Assembly: GCA_038243635.1 (NCBI GenBank)
Contig: JBBSQW010000019.1
Coordinates: 1 to 64,000 of the forward strand
Source: Pseudopedobacter sp038243635
Lineage (GTDB): Bacteria; Bacteroidota; Bacteroidia; Sphingobacteriales; Sphingobacteriaceae
DNA: 64,000 nucleotides
Direction of reading: 5' to 3'
The notes under the pieces are model-generated. The model did not search any database. It worked only from the letters and a program-made list of their open reading frames with translations, and had not been told where the DNA came from. The position numbers and the translations under genes are program-made. Positions 56,425 through 64,000 of this stretch are shown here, one piece after another (within the stretch, counting starts at the first letter, position 1; each line of letters starts with the position of its first letter).

Positions 56425-57681
56425 CTAAGAAGACAACCTATTAATCAATGCCGCACTTTGTTCTCGTCCCTTTTCCAACAGTGGTTCAAAAAAGGTTTTG
56501 GCTTGCATAAAGTGAGATTTGTAGCCTTCCATATCTTTATAGTTAATTAAGGATGCCCACTCTCGAACTGCTGTATGAAATTCTAAATCATCTCCCCTTA
56601 TGCTCTTATCATATAAAGCGGTTTGTATCGTTTTTTCTAATAGTTCGTCATTTTTAAATAAATATTCTACAATGCCTAAACGTAATTTAAATGGCGGCGT
56701 TTGGCACATCATGTTATCATAAGGATTTATTTTCAATTGACACCAAGCATCAACCATCGCTAATAAACTCAAATGCGAATTTGATTTTTCTAAAGTCTGA
56801 TTGTTACCAATGCTAAACTCTTTCATAATGTCATCATCAAACAAAATGAGATTATGTTGGCCATGGAAAACAAAATCTCGAGCTTCGTAAATACGTTTTC
56901 TAAAGTTCAGCTCATCTTCCTGAATCATCATTTTAAATAACGCTGATTCCGAAGTTGCGTAGCCTTGAATTTGCTTTGATGCATAGGGATTTAAAATTGC
57001 CAGGCCTGCATAAATATGTGGTTTGTAGCCAAAAATCCGTAGCGTGGTCAAAATCTTAACATTATCAATCCCGGAAACATAGGCACCACTTTCCCAAGGA
57101 TAGGTCCCTGCATTTTTCCAAGCAGTTCCCATACTTTCAAAACCCATGTGCGTAACGGCTTGGGTATCTGCCATTATCTGGTCATGTTGGTGGTAATCTT
57201 CTAACTCGATAATTTCTGACTCTAAAGCCCGAAGAATTTTTAAAGCTTTTTGATACCTATCCGCAGTAATTCGGTGTGGTGCTACAATCAGTTTTTGTCC
57301 TTTTGTAGCAAAGCCTGGTCCGTGTAACGAATGGGTTAAAATAATCTCAGAATCGTGTGGCAAGTATTTTTCAAAAGCCAAAACCTCGGGAGTTTTTACG
57401 GATGTCATTCCCGTTACTAGAGCTCCTGTTTTAATAGATAAGGCTGTTTTAGCGACTACATCTGCTATCTTTTCTGCTTCTACTGCGTAAAAAATAAAAT
57501 CACTAGTTTTTGCAACTTCATTGGGCGTATGTGATACGGTAATTCCAAAGGGTAAAAGCTCTTTTGTTAACGCTTCGAACTTATCGGGAAGATCACACCC
57601 CTGCACTTCCAACCCTGCTTTTGCAAAAGTGATTGCATAAAGCTTACCCATATCTCCTAAACCAATAATTCCAATTTTCAT
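56425..57681 (-). CDS. Prephenate dehydrogenase, long (fungal Tyr1-like) form
   Basis: 418 residues. NAD(P)-binding MKIGIIGLGDMGKLYAITFA, then HSLHGPGFATKGQKLIVAP with the catalytic-type His, QIMADTQAVTHMGFESMGTAWKN and a long helical C-terminal part. The HSLHGP motif and length recall fungal Tyr1 prephenate dehydrogenase rather than the about 280-residue bacterial TyrA. Tyrosine biosynthesis is the likely role. No ACT domain and no chorismate mutase domain are visible. Confidence 0.8.
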   Translation of the reverse strand: MKIGIIGLGDMGKLYAITFAKAGLEVQGCDLPDKFEALTKELLPFGITVSHTPNEVAKTSDFIFYAVEAEKIADVVAKTALSIKTGALVTGMTSVKTPEVLAFEKYLPHDSEIILTHSLHGPGFATKGQKLIVAPHRITADRYQKALKILRALESEIIELEDYHQHDQIMADTQAVTHMGFESMGTAWKNAGTYPWESGAYVSGIDNVKILTTLRIFGYKPHIYAGLAILNPYASKQIQGYATSESALFKMMIQEDELNFRKRIYEARDFVFHGQHNLILFDDDIMKEFSIGNNQTLEKSNSHLSLLAMVDAWCQLKINPYDNMMCQTPPFKLRLGIVEYLFKNDELLEKTIQTALYDKSIRGDDLEFHTAVREWASLINYKDMEGYKSHFMQAKTFFEPLLEKGREQSAALINRLSS

Positions 57682-57749
57682 GTTTGCTAAGATAATATAA
57701 ACAAGAATTTTTTAAGAGTTAAAAACAGAATAAAGCATTATCTGGGTTT

Positions 57750-57830
57750 GCGCTAACGATTGAAGCGACATCCTTTTTGGCTTTTTTCTGCCAAAAAGAT
57801 ACAGCGCAAAGCGTGTTTAAGTGCCCAAAA
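57750..57830 (-). repeat. Dispersed intergenic repeat family, copy E
   Basis: On the minus strand begins TTTTGGGCAC and ends TTCAATCGTTAGCGC. Perfect hairpin 57773-57781 with 57790-57798 (CTTTTTGGC with GCCAAAAAG), 8-base loop; the outer GTATCTTTTT and AAAAAGGATG parts match copies B and C. Confidence 0.65.
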
Positions 57831-57878
57831 TATCTCAAAAAAAATCGAAACCTATCAAGCTCAAAGTGAACCAAAACA

Positions 57879-57913
57879 AAAATCCCCTCAATTTATTCAG
57901 CTGAGGGGATTTT
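57879..57913 (-). terminator. Terminator after dnaA
   Basis: Perfect 12-base arms AAAATCCCCTCA (57879-57890) and TGAGGGGATTTT (57902-57913), 11-base loop, followed on the minus strand by a T-rich run. Confidence 0.88.
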
Positions 57914-57930
57914 CAATCAGATAATTTATA

Positions 57931-59358
57931 CTAGCTCATTTTAAGCTTTTTCTGAATATCTTGAACGTAAGCTTTGAATTTCTTATCAGTATCAATCAAA
58001 TCTTCTACTGTTTGGCAGGCGTAAATCACAGTAGAATGATCACGACCACCGAAGAATGCACCGATAGATTTCAAAGATGTTTTTGTATGGCTTTTTGCTA
58101 AATACATGGAAATTTGACGAGCTTGTACAATCTCGCGTTTACGAGTCTTAGACTTCACCATTTCTACTGGAACCTCAAAGTACTCGCAAACCAACTTCTG
58201 GATGTACTCCATAGAAATTTCTTTGCTGGTGTTTTTGATAAAGTTCTTTAACATTTGTTTAGCTAACGCTAAATCTATCTCTTTCTTATTGAGCGTTGAT
58301 TGCGCCAACAAAGAAACCATCGCTCCTTCTAACTCTCTAACGTTATTGTCAATGTTGTGCGCCACATATTCAATAACATCATTAGGAAGCTCAATACCAT
58401 CTTGGTACATTTTCTTTTTAAGTATTGCCATACGGGTTTCAATATCAGGAACAGATAAATCTGCTGATAAACCCCATTTAAATCTTGAAAGTAATCTTTC
58501 TTCTAAACCTGCTAAATCTTTTGGTGGCTTATCAGAAGTTATAATCAACTGCTTGCCAGATTGGTGCAGATGATTAAAAATGTGGAAGAAAATATCCTGT
58601 GTTTTCTCTTTACCGGCAAAGTTGTGCACATCATCCATAATAATGATATCCATTGCTTGGTAAAAATTAACAAAGTCGTTAATGGTGTTGTTTTTTAACG
58701 AATCAACAAACTGCTGGCAAAACTTTTCGCAAGAAACATAAATCACCAATTTGTCTGGCATGGTACGTTTTACTTCGTTACCAATTGCTTGCGCCAAATG
58801 TGTTTTACCTAAGCCAACGCCCCCGTAAATCAACAAAGGATTAAAGGATGTGCCACCTGGTTTTGCGCTTACCGCATAACCTGCAGAACGAGCCAAACGA
58901 TTGCAATCTCCTTCGATAAAATTTTCGAAAGTATAGTTGGGATTTAACTGAGGATCTACCTGTAGCTTTTTAAGCCCTGGAATTACAAAAGGGTTCTTAA
59001 TATCCTTATTCAAAGCTACCGGCATTGGGATAGATTGATTCTTTCCTTCGGCTCCGTTTCCGCTTGATGGTAGGTTGGTTGTGTAAGGTTTTTGTGACGA
59101 TGATTTTTCTACTACGATGTTATATTCTAAACGACCGGAATCGCCAAGATGCTTCTTGACAGTTTTGCGTAAAAGCCCTACGTAATGCTCTTCTAACCAC
59201 TCGTAAAAGAATAAACTAGGCACTTGTATGGTTAACACGCTAGCCTCTAACCTTAGCGGAATGATTGGCTCAAACCAGGTTTTGAAACTTTGAGTCGGAA
59301 TGTTATCTTTTATGATTTGCAGACAATTTTCCCATACACTTGTACAAGTTTTTTCCAT
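57931..59358 (-). CDS. dnaA: Chromosomal replication initiator protein DnaA
   Basis: 475 residues. Domain I (VWENCLQIIKDNIPTQSFKT), AAA+ domain with Walker A GGVGLGKT at 179-186, Walker B IIIMDDVHNF and sensor LSRFKWGLSADL, and the C-terminal DNA-binding signature GAFFGGRDHSTVIYACQTVEDL. No cluster of DnaA boxes (TTATCCACA) was seen on either side of the gene, so the origin does not appear to be adjacent. Confidence 0.98.
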   Translation of the reverse strand: MEKTCTSVWENCLQIIKDNIPTQSFKTWFEPIIPLRLEASVLTIQVPSLFFYEWLEEHYVGLLRKTVKKHLGDSGRLEYNIVVEKSSSQKPYTTNLPSSGNGAEGKNQSIPMPVALNKDIKNPFVIPGLKKLQVDPQLNPNYTFENFIEGDCNRLARSAGYAVSAKPGGTSFNPLLIYGGVGLGKTHLAQAIGNEVKRTMPDKLVIYVSCEKFCQQFVDSLKNNTINDFVNFYQAMDIIIMDDVHNFAGKEKTQDIFFHIFNHLHQSGKQLIITSDKPPKDLAGLEERLLSRFKWGLSADLSVPDIETRMAILKKKMYQDGIELPNDVIEYVAHNIDNNVRELEGAMVSLLAQSTLNKKEIDLALAKQMLKNFIKNTSKEISMEYIQKLVCEYFEVPVEMVKSKTRKREIVQARQISMYLAKSHTKTSLKSIGAFFGGRDHSTVIYACQTVEDLIDTDKKFKAYVQDIQKKLKMS

Positions 59359-59456
59359 TTGAATTTTCTAATATGTTGATTTAAAATGCGATGGGAGTTT
59401 GGCGGGGATGCCTACTTCCGAGCATCGAAGATTCAAAAAAAAATTGGTTAAAAAAA

Positions 59457-60404
59457 CTATATTTTGAAATTATTCTCAACCACCTCTAAGGCAGAAGTAT
59501 AGGTTACTTTCTTTGAATTTTTACTTGAAAACACATAATCTACCCTCCCCAAATTAATTCCAGCGAAGCCAACTTGGTTAACCAACGTTTCGTTTCCACT
59601 CTTATTTTTGATGCTATCAGGTGCGCTTAAAAATGTATGGGTATGCCCACCAATAATTAAGTCGGTATGGTAAAGAGTTGAGGCCAAAACGACATCAGAA
59701 ATTTTTTGCTCTTTGTATTTATACCCCAAATGCGAAAGGCAAATTACTAAATCGCACTTATAATTCATTTTTAGCTCTTGCTCATATTTTAAAGCTTTTT
59801 CAAGAGGATTAAGGTATTTTGTATTACCATATTGAATCGTATTAACCAAACCCTCTAATTCTATCCCAAGTCCGTACACTCCTATTTTAATTCCTTGTTT
59901 ATTAAAAATTTTATAGGGAACAGATTTACCTTCCATTAATGTATCTCTAAAATCGTAATTGGAGTTAATAATGGGGAAATTTGCATGTGGTAGTTGCTTT
60001 ACAAAACCTTCTACGCCATTATCAAAATCATGATTGCCCATAATTCCAGCATCGTAGCCCATCATGCTCATCATTTTAAGCTCCAACTCGCCACCCCACA
60101 AGTTAAAGTAAGGTGTTCCTTGGAAAATATCGCCGGCATCTAATAGCAAAACGTTTGGTTCTTCTGCTCGTATTTTATTGATAAGCGTGGCCCTCGGCGA
60201 TACGCCTCCCCTGCCAGCATTTCGACTACCATCTTGCGGAAAAGGATCAATACGACTGTGCACATCATTAGTATGTAAGATGGTTAGTTTCTTAAAATCA
60301 TCTTTAGCGAAAACACTTTCGCTATTTAAACCTAAAGCAAGTAATGCTGCACCGGAAAAACCCGTTTTTAAAAACCTTCTTCTATTTAATTTTGATTCTT
60401 CCAT
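59457..60404 (-). CDS. 5'-nucleotidase-type metallophosphatase domain protein, Tat-secreted
   Basis: 315 residues. A twin-arginine signal (NRRRFLKTGFSGAALLALG) precedes a calcineurin-like phosphoesterase domain: LTILHTNDVHSRIDPF, LLLDAGDIFQGTPYFN, GIMGNHDFDNG, VICLSHLGYK and LIIGGHTHTFL. It covers only the N-terminal catalytic half of UshA-like nucleotidases; the C-terminal half is encoded by the overlapping upstream gene. Secreted to the periplasm. Confidence 0.9.
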   Translation of the reverse strand: MEESKLNRRRFLKTGFSGAALLALGLNSESVFAKDDFKKLTILHTNDVHSRIDPFPQDGSRNAGRGGVSPRATLINKIRAEEPNVLLLDAGDIFQGTPYFNLWGGELELKMMSMMGYDAGIMGNHDFDNGVEGFVKQLPHANFPIINSNYDFRDTLMEGKSVPYKIFNKQGIKIGVYGLGIELEGLVNTIQYGNTKYLNPLEKALKYEQELKMNYKCDLVICLSHLGYKYKEQKISDVVLASTLYHTDLIIGGHTHTFLSAPDSIKNKSGNETLVNQVGFAGINLGRVDYVFSSKNSKKVTYTSALEVVENNFKI

Positions 60405-61122
60405 CGTTGATAGGGTTTAGTTTTTCTCCGGCTTTTTGTTTCTTGTTGAGATAAAGTAATAAGGCGTCTCTTAGTTTGTAAGTTGTGTCGTTTCTATTAA
60501 AACCTTTGGTAAAAATTGCTCCACCGTCGCCACCGTTTGCCATGTAATCTGACGTTAGTACGGTATAGCTTTTAGTTCTGTCAAACGCTTGACCGTTTAT
60601 CTTTATATCAATTGCTTTTTTGTCATCAATTACGAAAGTTGCACCAGCGATAGGATCACCTCCGCCTGCAGCGATAAAATCAAAAAAAGCGTGAATATCA
60701 TCGCCTTTGAAAGTCATCAGGGTAACCGCGTTTTCAAAAGGCATTAATTCAAAAATTTTGTATCGGTAAATCTCTCCTTTTGGTAAAGGGATTCTTAAAC
60801 CACCGTAATTGGTGTAAGCGAAGTCAAACTTAAGATCCCAGTCTTTTCCGATTTGATACATAGCATCAGCAAAAAAATTATTTAAAGGTCCCTCTGGTCT
60901 ATCTTTTTGAATTTCTTTTGTCGAAAAGCCCACCACGTCGTTCATTACAGAATCTAACTTTTGTCGATATGGAGAAACAAAAGCTTCCATTGCCGCATCT
61001 GACTTTATTGTGGAAGTAATTGGGTAAAGCTGTTTTTCTATTTTGGTAACATGCAATTGTTGACTACACGCCCCTAAATATAAGGATATAATTAGCCAAA
61101 GATTTAAGACTGATTTTTGCAT
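60382..61122 (-). CDS. 5'-nucleotidase C-terminal domain lipoprotein
   Basis: 246 residues with lipoprotein signal SLYLGAC (Cys19). The body has the UshA C-terminal substrate-binding domain: VVGFSTKEIQKDRPEGPLNN, FFADAMYQIGKDWDLKFDFA, YTNYGGLRIPLPKGEIYRY, ELMPFENAVTLMTFKG, YTVLTSDYMANGGDG. It is translated first and overlaps the metallophosphatase gene by 23 bases, so together the pair probably forms a two-chain nucleotidase at the outer face of the envelope. Confidence 0.9.
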   Translation of the reverse strand: MQKSVLNLWLIISLYLGACSQQLHVTKIEKQLYPITSTIKSDAAMEAFVSPYRQKLDSVMNDVVGFSTKEIQKDRPEGPLNNFFADAMYQIGKDWDLKFDFAYTNYGGLRIPLPKGEIYRYKIFELMPFENAVTLMTFKGDDIHAFFDFIAAGGGDPIAGATFVIDDKKAIDIKINGQAFDRTKSYTVLTSDYMANGGDGGAIFTKGFNRNDTTYKLRDALLLYLNKKQKAGEKLNPINDGRIKIK

Positions 61123-61338
61123 TGTATAAGTTTGGTGCTGATTTTTCTAAATTCGATGATCGAAGGCAGAAGAGTTGACTTTCGATACTTGAATCTTAAC
61201 TATTGGTAATATATCAATTATCAAATTTGCATATTCTTTTACATACCAAAGCCTAATTAACATCAAATTTTTGTTACATAATTAAAAACTACAGCGACAC
61301 ATTACCTATTCTAAAAAGCCTCCAGAAGCAACGAATGC

Positions 61339-61866
61339 CTATAAATCTTGCAAATCATTTCTCATTACCAAAAGTGCTAAATCATAAGGATTTTCTTCCA
61401 GCTCTTCTAGTTTAATGAAAATCATTTTACTTAATTCAACAGCGCTAGCATCAGGATTTAAATTTCCTATTGCTTGATTAAGCAAACCAATTGTATCATC
61501 TTTTACCCGCCTAACAATATTCCAAGCATCTTTACTGATGTATAATTGTTGCGAGATATTATGTTGAAACTCGGCCTTTACGTCGATGAGTACTAAACTC
61601 TGCATTTCTTTAGCTGTCATCCCTGGTTGATGCAAACGAAGCATTAGGTTTGATGGGTTAATACGTTCTACAAAAAGTGTCATCCTTTCATAAGCTTGTA
61701 ATTTTAATGGCAACATATCTTTTGCCACCAAGATTTTATAATCTAAAGCTTTAAGATTATAATACGTATCGAAATGGCTTTTCAGCACAAAATATGCGGT
61801 AAAAAACACAAAAAGACCAGCGAGGGTATATTTTAAAAGGTCAAAAAAGAAAATAGAGATATCCAT
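61339..61866 (-). CDS. Conserved membrane-anchored protein of unknown function
   Basis: 175 residues: one N-terminal membrane helix (KYTLAGLFVFFTAYFVL), then a soluble, mostly helical domain (LPLKLQAYERMTLFVERINP, LIDVKAEFQHNISQQLYISK). The family is common in Bacteroidota under DUF-type names but I cannot assign a function. Divergent from the HesB gene. Confidence 0.8.
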   Translation of the reverse strand: MDISIFFFDLLKYTLAGLFVFFTAYFVLKSHFDTYYNLKALDYKILVAKDMLPLKLQAYERMTLFVERINPSNLMLRLHQPGMTAKEMQSLVLIDVKAEFQHNISQQLYISKDAWNIVRRVKDDTIGLLNQAIGNLNPDASAVELSKMIFIKLEELEENPYDLALLVMRNDLQDL

Positions 61867-61952
61867 GTTGTAATGTAAATTGGCGGTAAAATAAGCTTAT
61901 TAAAAAACAAAAATCTACATTTTCCTGTATATTTGAATATTAATTAATATTT

Positions 61953-62303
61953 ATGAGCAACACGATAGAAGCCGTAGCACCAGTCACCTTAACAGATGGG
62001 GCAAAAAAAGAGATAAGGAAGTTAATGTCACAACAAGAATTAGATGAATCATTTGGTTTGCGTTTGGGCGTTGAAGGAGGTGGCTGTTCTGGAATGAGTT
62101 ATGTTTTAGGTTTTGACCAAACAAAAGAAGGTGATAGCGAGTATGCTATTGAAGGTATAAAAGTATTTATGCATAAATCACATGGACTTTACCTTGCAGG
62201 TATGCAGGTAGATTTTCAGCAAGGTTTAAATTCCCGTGGTTTTGTTTTTAACAACCCAAGCGCTACCAGTACATGCGGTTGCGGAACAAGTTTTTCTGTT
62301 TAG
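61953..62303 (+). CDS. HesB/IscA-type iron-sulfur assembly protein
   Basis: 116 residues of the A-type carrier family. Cluster cysteines: Cys45 (EGGGCSGMSY), Cys108 and Cys110 (STCGCGTSF), exact family spacing. Delivers or transiently holds an Fe-S cluster. Not in a suf operon here. Confidence 0.95.
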   Translation: MSNTIEAVAPVTLTDGAKKEIRKLMSQQELDESFGLRLGVEGGGCSGMSYVLGFDQTKEGDSEYAIEGIKVFMHKSHGLYLAGMQVDFQQGLNSRGFVFNNPSATSTCGCGTSFSV

Positions 62304-62327
62304 TTTTTATTTTTGATTGATTATATG

Positions 62328-62354
62328 AAGCCAGTCTTTTTTAAAGGCTGGCTT
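62328..62354 (+). terminator. Terminator after the HesB/IscA gene
   Basis: Arms AAGCCAGTCTT (62328-62338) and AAGGCTGGCTT (62344-62354) pair with one G-U over 11 positions, followed by TTTTT. Confidence 0.8.
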
Positions 62355-62869
62355 TTTTTATCACTAACGATCACGTACTTGTAAAGTACATTAATAAAAA
62401 TATTCAGTTTTGGCATCATTTCTTTTTTACAGGCATCAAGTGATAATTGTATAAAAATAGCGTGATGATACTAGCGATTCTAAAAACTGTACCTATTAAA
62501 AAACACCTTGAATAATGGCCATTGTTTACCAAATTGACCATCTGGTAAGTAATGTTTTATAATGTTTAGTTTAGTCTAAGTAGTCAGATATAAGTATCAA
62601 GTAGTAAGACGCTTTTTGGAATGGCTTTATTTAAGGTAGTAAAAATTCAAATATACCTACTGTAAATTAAGTAGACTAATTATTTGAAAGTTTCGCAACA
62701 TCTATAGTCCGCGCCCTTTCTATAATAGAAACAGCATTTAGCACAAAATTCTTTCGGCTCCTTTCTATTTCACGATTTTATATAACAGAGCTCCATTGTT
62801 ATTGTATTGGTACAATAGCCAAGCGTACAATCGAAAATAAAATCATAATTTTAAGCATATTTACGGCGA
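62355..62869. other. Gene-free AT-rich region before lpxH
   Basis: 515 bases with no supported gene, RNA or repeat family member. Presumably carries the lpxH promoter, which I could not define. Confidence 0.4.
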
Positions 62870-63637
62870 ATGAACAAAACGCATTATTATTTCGCATCCG
62901 ATTTTCACTTAGGTGCACCAAACTATAAAAGTAGCCGAGCGAGAGAAGCTAAGTTGGTGGCATGGTTGGATTTTATTAAACAAGATGCTGCTGCAGTTTT
63001 TTTGATGGGCGATGTATTTGATTTCTGGTTTGAGTACTCCACGGTGGTGCCTAAAGGCTATATCCGGATTTTAGGAAAACTAGCTGAGCTAAGCGATGCT
63101 GGAATTAAGTTATACTTTTTTAAAGGGAACCATGATATGTGGGTTTTCGATTATTTTGAAAAAGAGCTAAACGCTACTATTATTAGTGATGAACTAATTT
63201 TAGATTTAAACGGAAAACATTTCTTTTTACATCATGGTGATGGACTAGGTGAAGGTGACAATGCCTATAAACTTTTAAAAAACTTTTTTAGAAGTAAATT
63301 TTGTCAATGGCTCTTTGCCCGATTACATCCAAATTTTGGGGTTGGGATAGCAAACTATTGGAGCCAAAAAAGTAGAATTTCTGGCAATAAAAAGCAGGAA
63401 CATTTGCAAAGAAGTTATGAAGAAAAATGGCTGGCACTTTATTATAAAGAACTTAAACAAAAATTTGGAGTAGTTGATTATGTGATTATGGGGCATCGCC
63501 ATTTTCCCATTAGGTTAGACATTGAGGATGCTAAATATATTAATTTAGGGGAATGGGTAAATTTTACCAGCTATGCTGTTTTTGATGGTATCGATATGCA
63601 GCTGAAAAGTTTTGAACCAGAAAACTGTAATGCGTAA
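62870..63637 (+). CDS. lpxH: UDP-2,3-diacylglucosamine diphosphatase (LpxH type)
   Basis: 255 residues, calcineurin-like phosphoesterase of lipid A synthesis hydrolysing UDP-2,3-diacylglucosamine to lipid X at the inner membrane. Metal ligands visible: FASDFHLGAP (Asp11, His13), LMGDVFDFW, FKGNHDMW, FLHHGDG and MGHRHFP. The length fits Bacteroidota LpxH. Its stop overlaps the start of the next gene by 8 bases. Confidence 0.92.
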   Translation: MNKTHYYFASDFHLGAPNYKSSRAREAKLVAWLDFIKQDAAAVFLMGDVFDFWFEYSTVVPKGYIRILGKLAELSDAGIKLYFFKGNHDMWVFDYFEKELNATIISDELILDLNGKHFFLHHGDGLGEGDNAYKLLKNFFRSKFCQWLFARLHPNFGVGIANYWSQKSRISGNKKQEHLQRSYEEKWLALYYKELKQKFGVVDYVIMGHRHFPIRLDIEDAKYINLGEWVNFTSYAVFDGIDMQLKSFEPENCNA

Positions 63638-64000
63638 ATTAACCCATATGTTTTGCAAAGTTTCGATTATCCTTTTCTTTTTGATTGGGTATGCAAATTT
63701 ATATGCTCAAGAGTATACATTAATTGCCAAAATAGATACCGCAGCTAAAATTGCAACGGTAGATAATTTAGGAAATCTATTTGTGGTTACTCCAAAAAAT
63801 GAACTTCTGAAATTTAACCCTAATGGCCAGTTTTTGTGGAGTTACGCCAATAAATCTTACGGAGAAATTACTCAGCTTGATGTTACTGACCCGCTGCGGG
63901 TGATTTTATATTATCAGGCTTACCAGCAAGTGATCGTTTTAAATAACAACCTTAGTGAAATTAGCAAATACACTTTTAACCAAAACCCCGATTTACAGAT
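63630..64000 (+). CDS. Secreted protein of unknown function, cut by window end
   Basis: Open to the window edge (about 123 residues seen). Signal peptide (VSIILFFLIGYANLYAQ), followed by EYTLIAKIDTAAKIATVDNL, GNLFVVTPKNELLKFNPNGQ and FLWSYANK. The repeating 'GNLFVVTPKNELLKFNPNG' pattern suggests a beta-propeller. Starts possible at 63630 or ATG 63648. Overlaps lpxH, so translational coupling is likely. Confidence 0.65.
   Translation, partial: MRKLTHMFCKVSIILFFLIGYANLYAQEYTLIAKIDTAAKIATVDNLGNLFVVTPKNELLKFNPNGQFLWSYANKSYGEITQLDVTDPLRVILYYQAYQQVIVLNNNLSEISKYTFNQNPDLQ

Noticed and set aside
57690..59456. Chromosomal origin next to dnaA
   Set aside because: No cluster of TTATCCACA-like DnaA boxes or AT-rich unwinding element was recognised on either side.
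1..64000. CRISPR array or restriction-modification system
   Set aside because: No regularly spaced short direct repeats, cas-like, methylase or restriction-type genes were seen.

Overview
The window looks like chromosomal DNA of a Bacteroidota member, most probably family Sphingobacteriaceae (Pedobacter-like). Grounds: SusC/SusD and DUF4249/TonB-receptor pairs, a GldB lipoprotein, many outer-membrane beta-barrels and lipoproteins, AT-rich coding sequence, a TTG-N20-TACTTTTG promoter of the Bacteroidota type before rpsL, and the rpsL-rpsG-fusA-rpsJ order. Species assignment is inference.

Layout. (1) 1-16205 is an accessory island. Decayed insertion-sequence and Rpn-nuclease relics surround an intact, visibly more GC-rich polysaccharide-utilisation locus (2155-14257): SusC, SusD, two surface lipoproteins with F5/8-type sugar-binding-like tails, a secreted deacetylase/hydrolase-like enzyme and a GH78 alpha-L-rhamnosidase. 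Two direct copies (about 326 bp) of the same IS5-like 5' end lie at 261-586 and 15879-16205. (2) 16722-23871: quinone oxidoreductase, pth, tsaD, and a TamB-like giant protein that seems to lack an ATG/GTG/TTG start. (3) 24301-29918: a broken lipoprotein gene, a lipoprotein, then DUF4249 + TonB receptor + TetR. (4) 30195-36824: M1 peptidase, small genes, a sigma-54 response-regulator pseudogene, and a tRNA-Met with a partial tRNA-Met copy on the far side of a GIY-YIG gene. (5) 37018-48074: mostly housekeeping (LptF/G-like, RibBA, NadE, GldB, patatin, GAPDH, GNAT). (6) 48145-52888: HTH-Fic fusion and the str ribosomal operon. (7) 53368-56378: DUF2971 protein and a defence/stress-type cluster with one broken toxin-antitoxin module, PhnA-like protein, orphan HigA and an intact ParE-type module. 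(8) 56425-64000: prephenate dehydrogenase, DnaA, a 5'-nucleotidase split over two overlapping genes, HesB/IscA, LpxH and a cut-off secreted protein.

How it works together. The PUL would bind and import a rhamnose-containing glycan through SusCD after surface trimming by GH78 and the deacetylase-like protein. Much of the rest serves envelope building (TamB, LptF/G, LpxH), translation (pth, tsaD, str operon, tRNA-Met) and cofactors (riboflavin, NAD).

The most unusual content is non-coding: a dispersed, structured intergenic repeat with five recognisable copies (33704, 33884, 41155, 53263, 57750), paired inverted repeats on both sides of fusA, a 16-nt palindrome found inside two unrelated elements, and the tRNA/GIY-YIG duplication. 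At least six genes are frameshifted or stop-interrupted; sequencing error cannot be excluded for the single-base cases.
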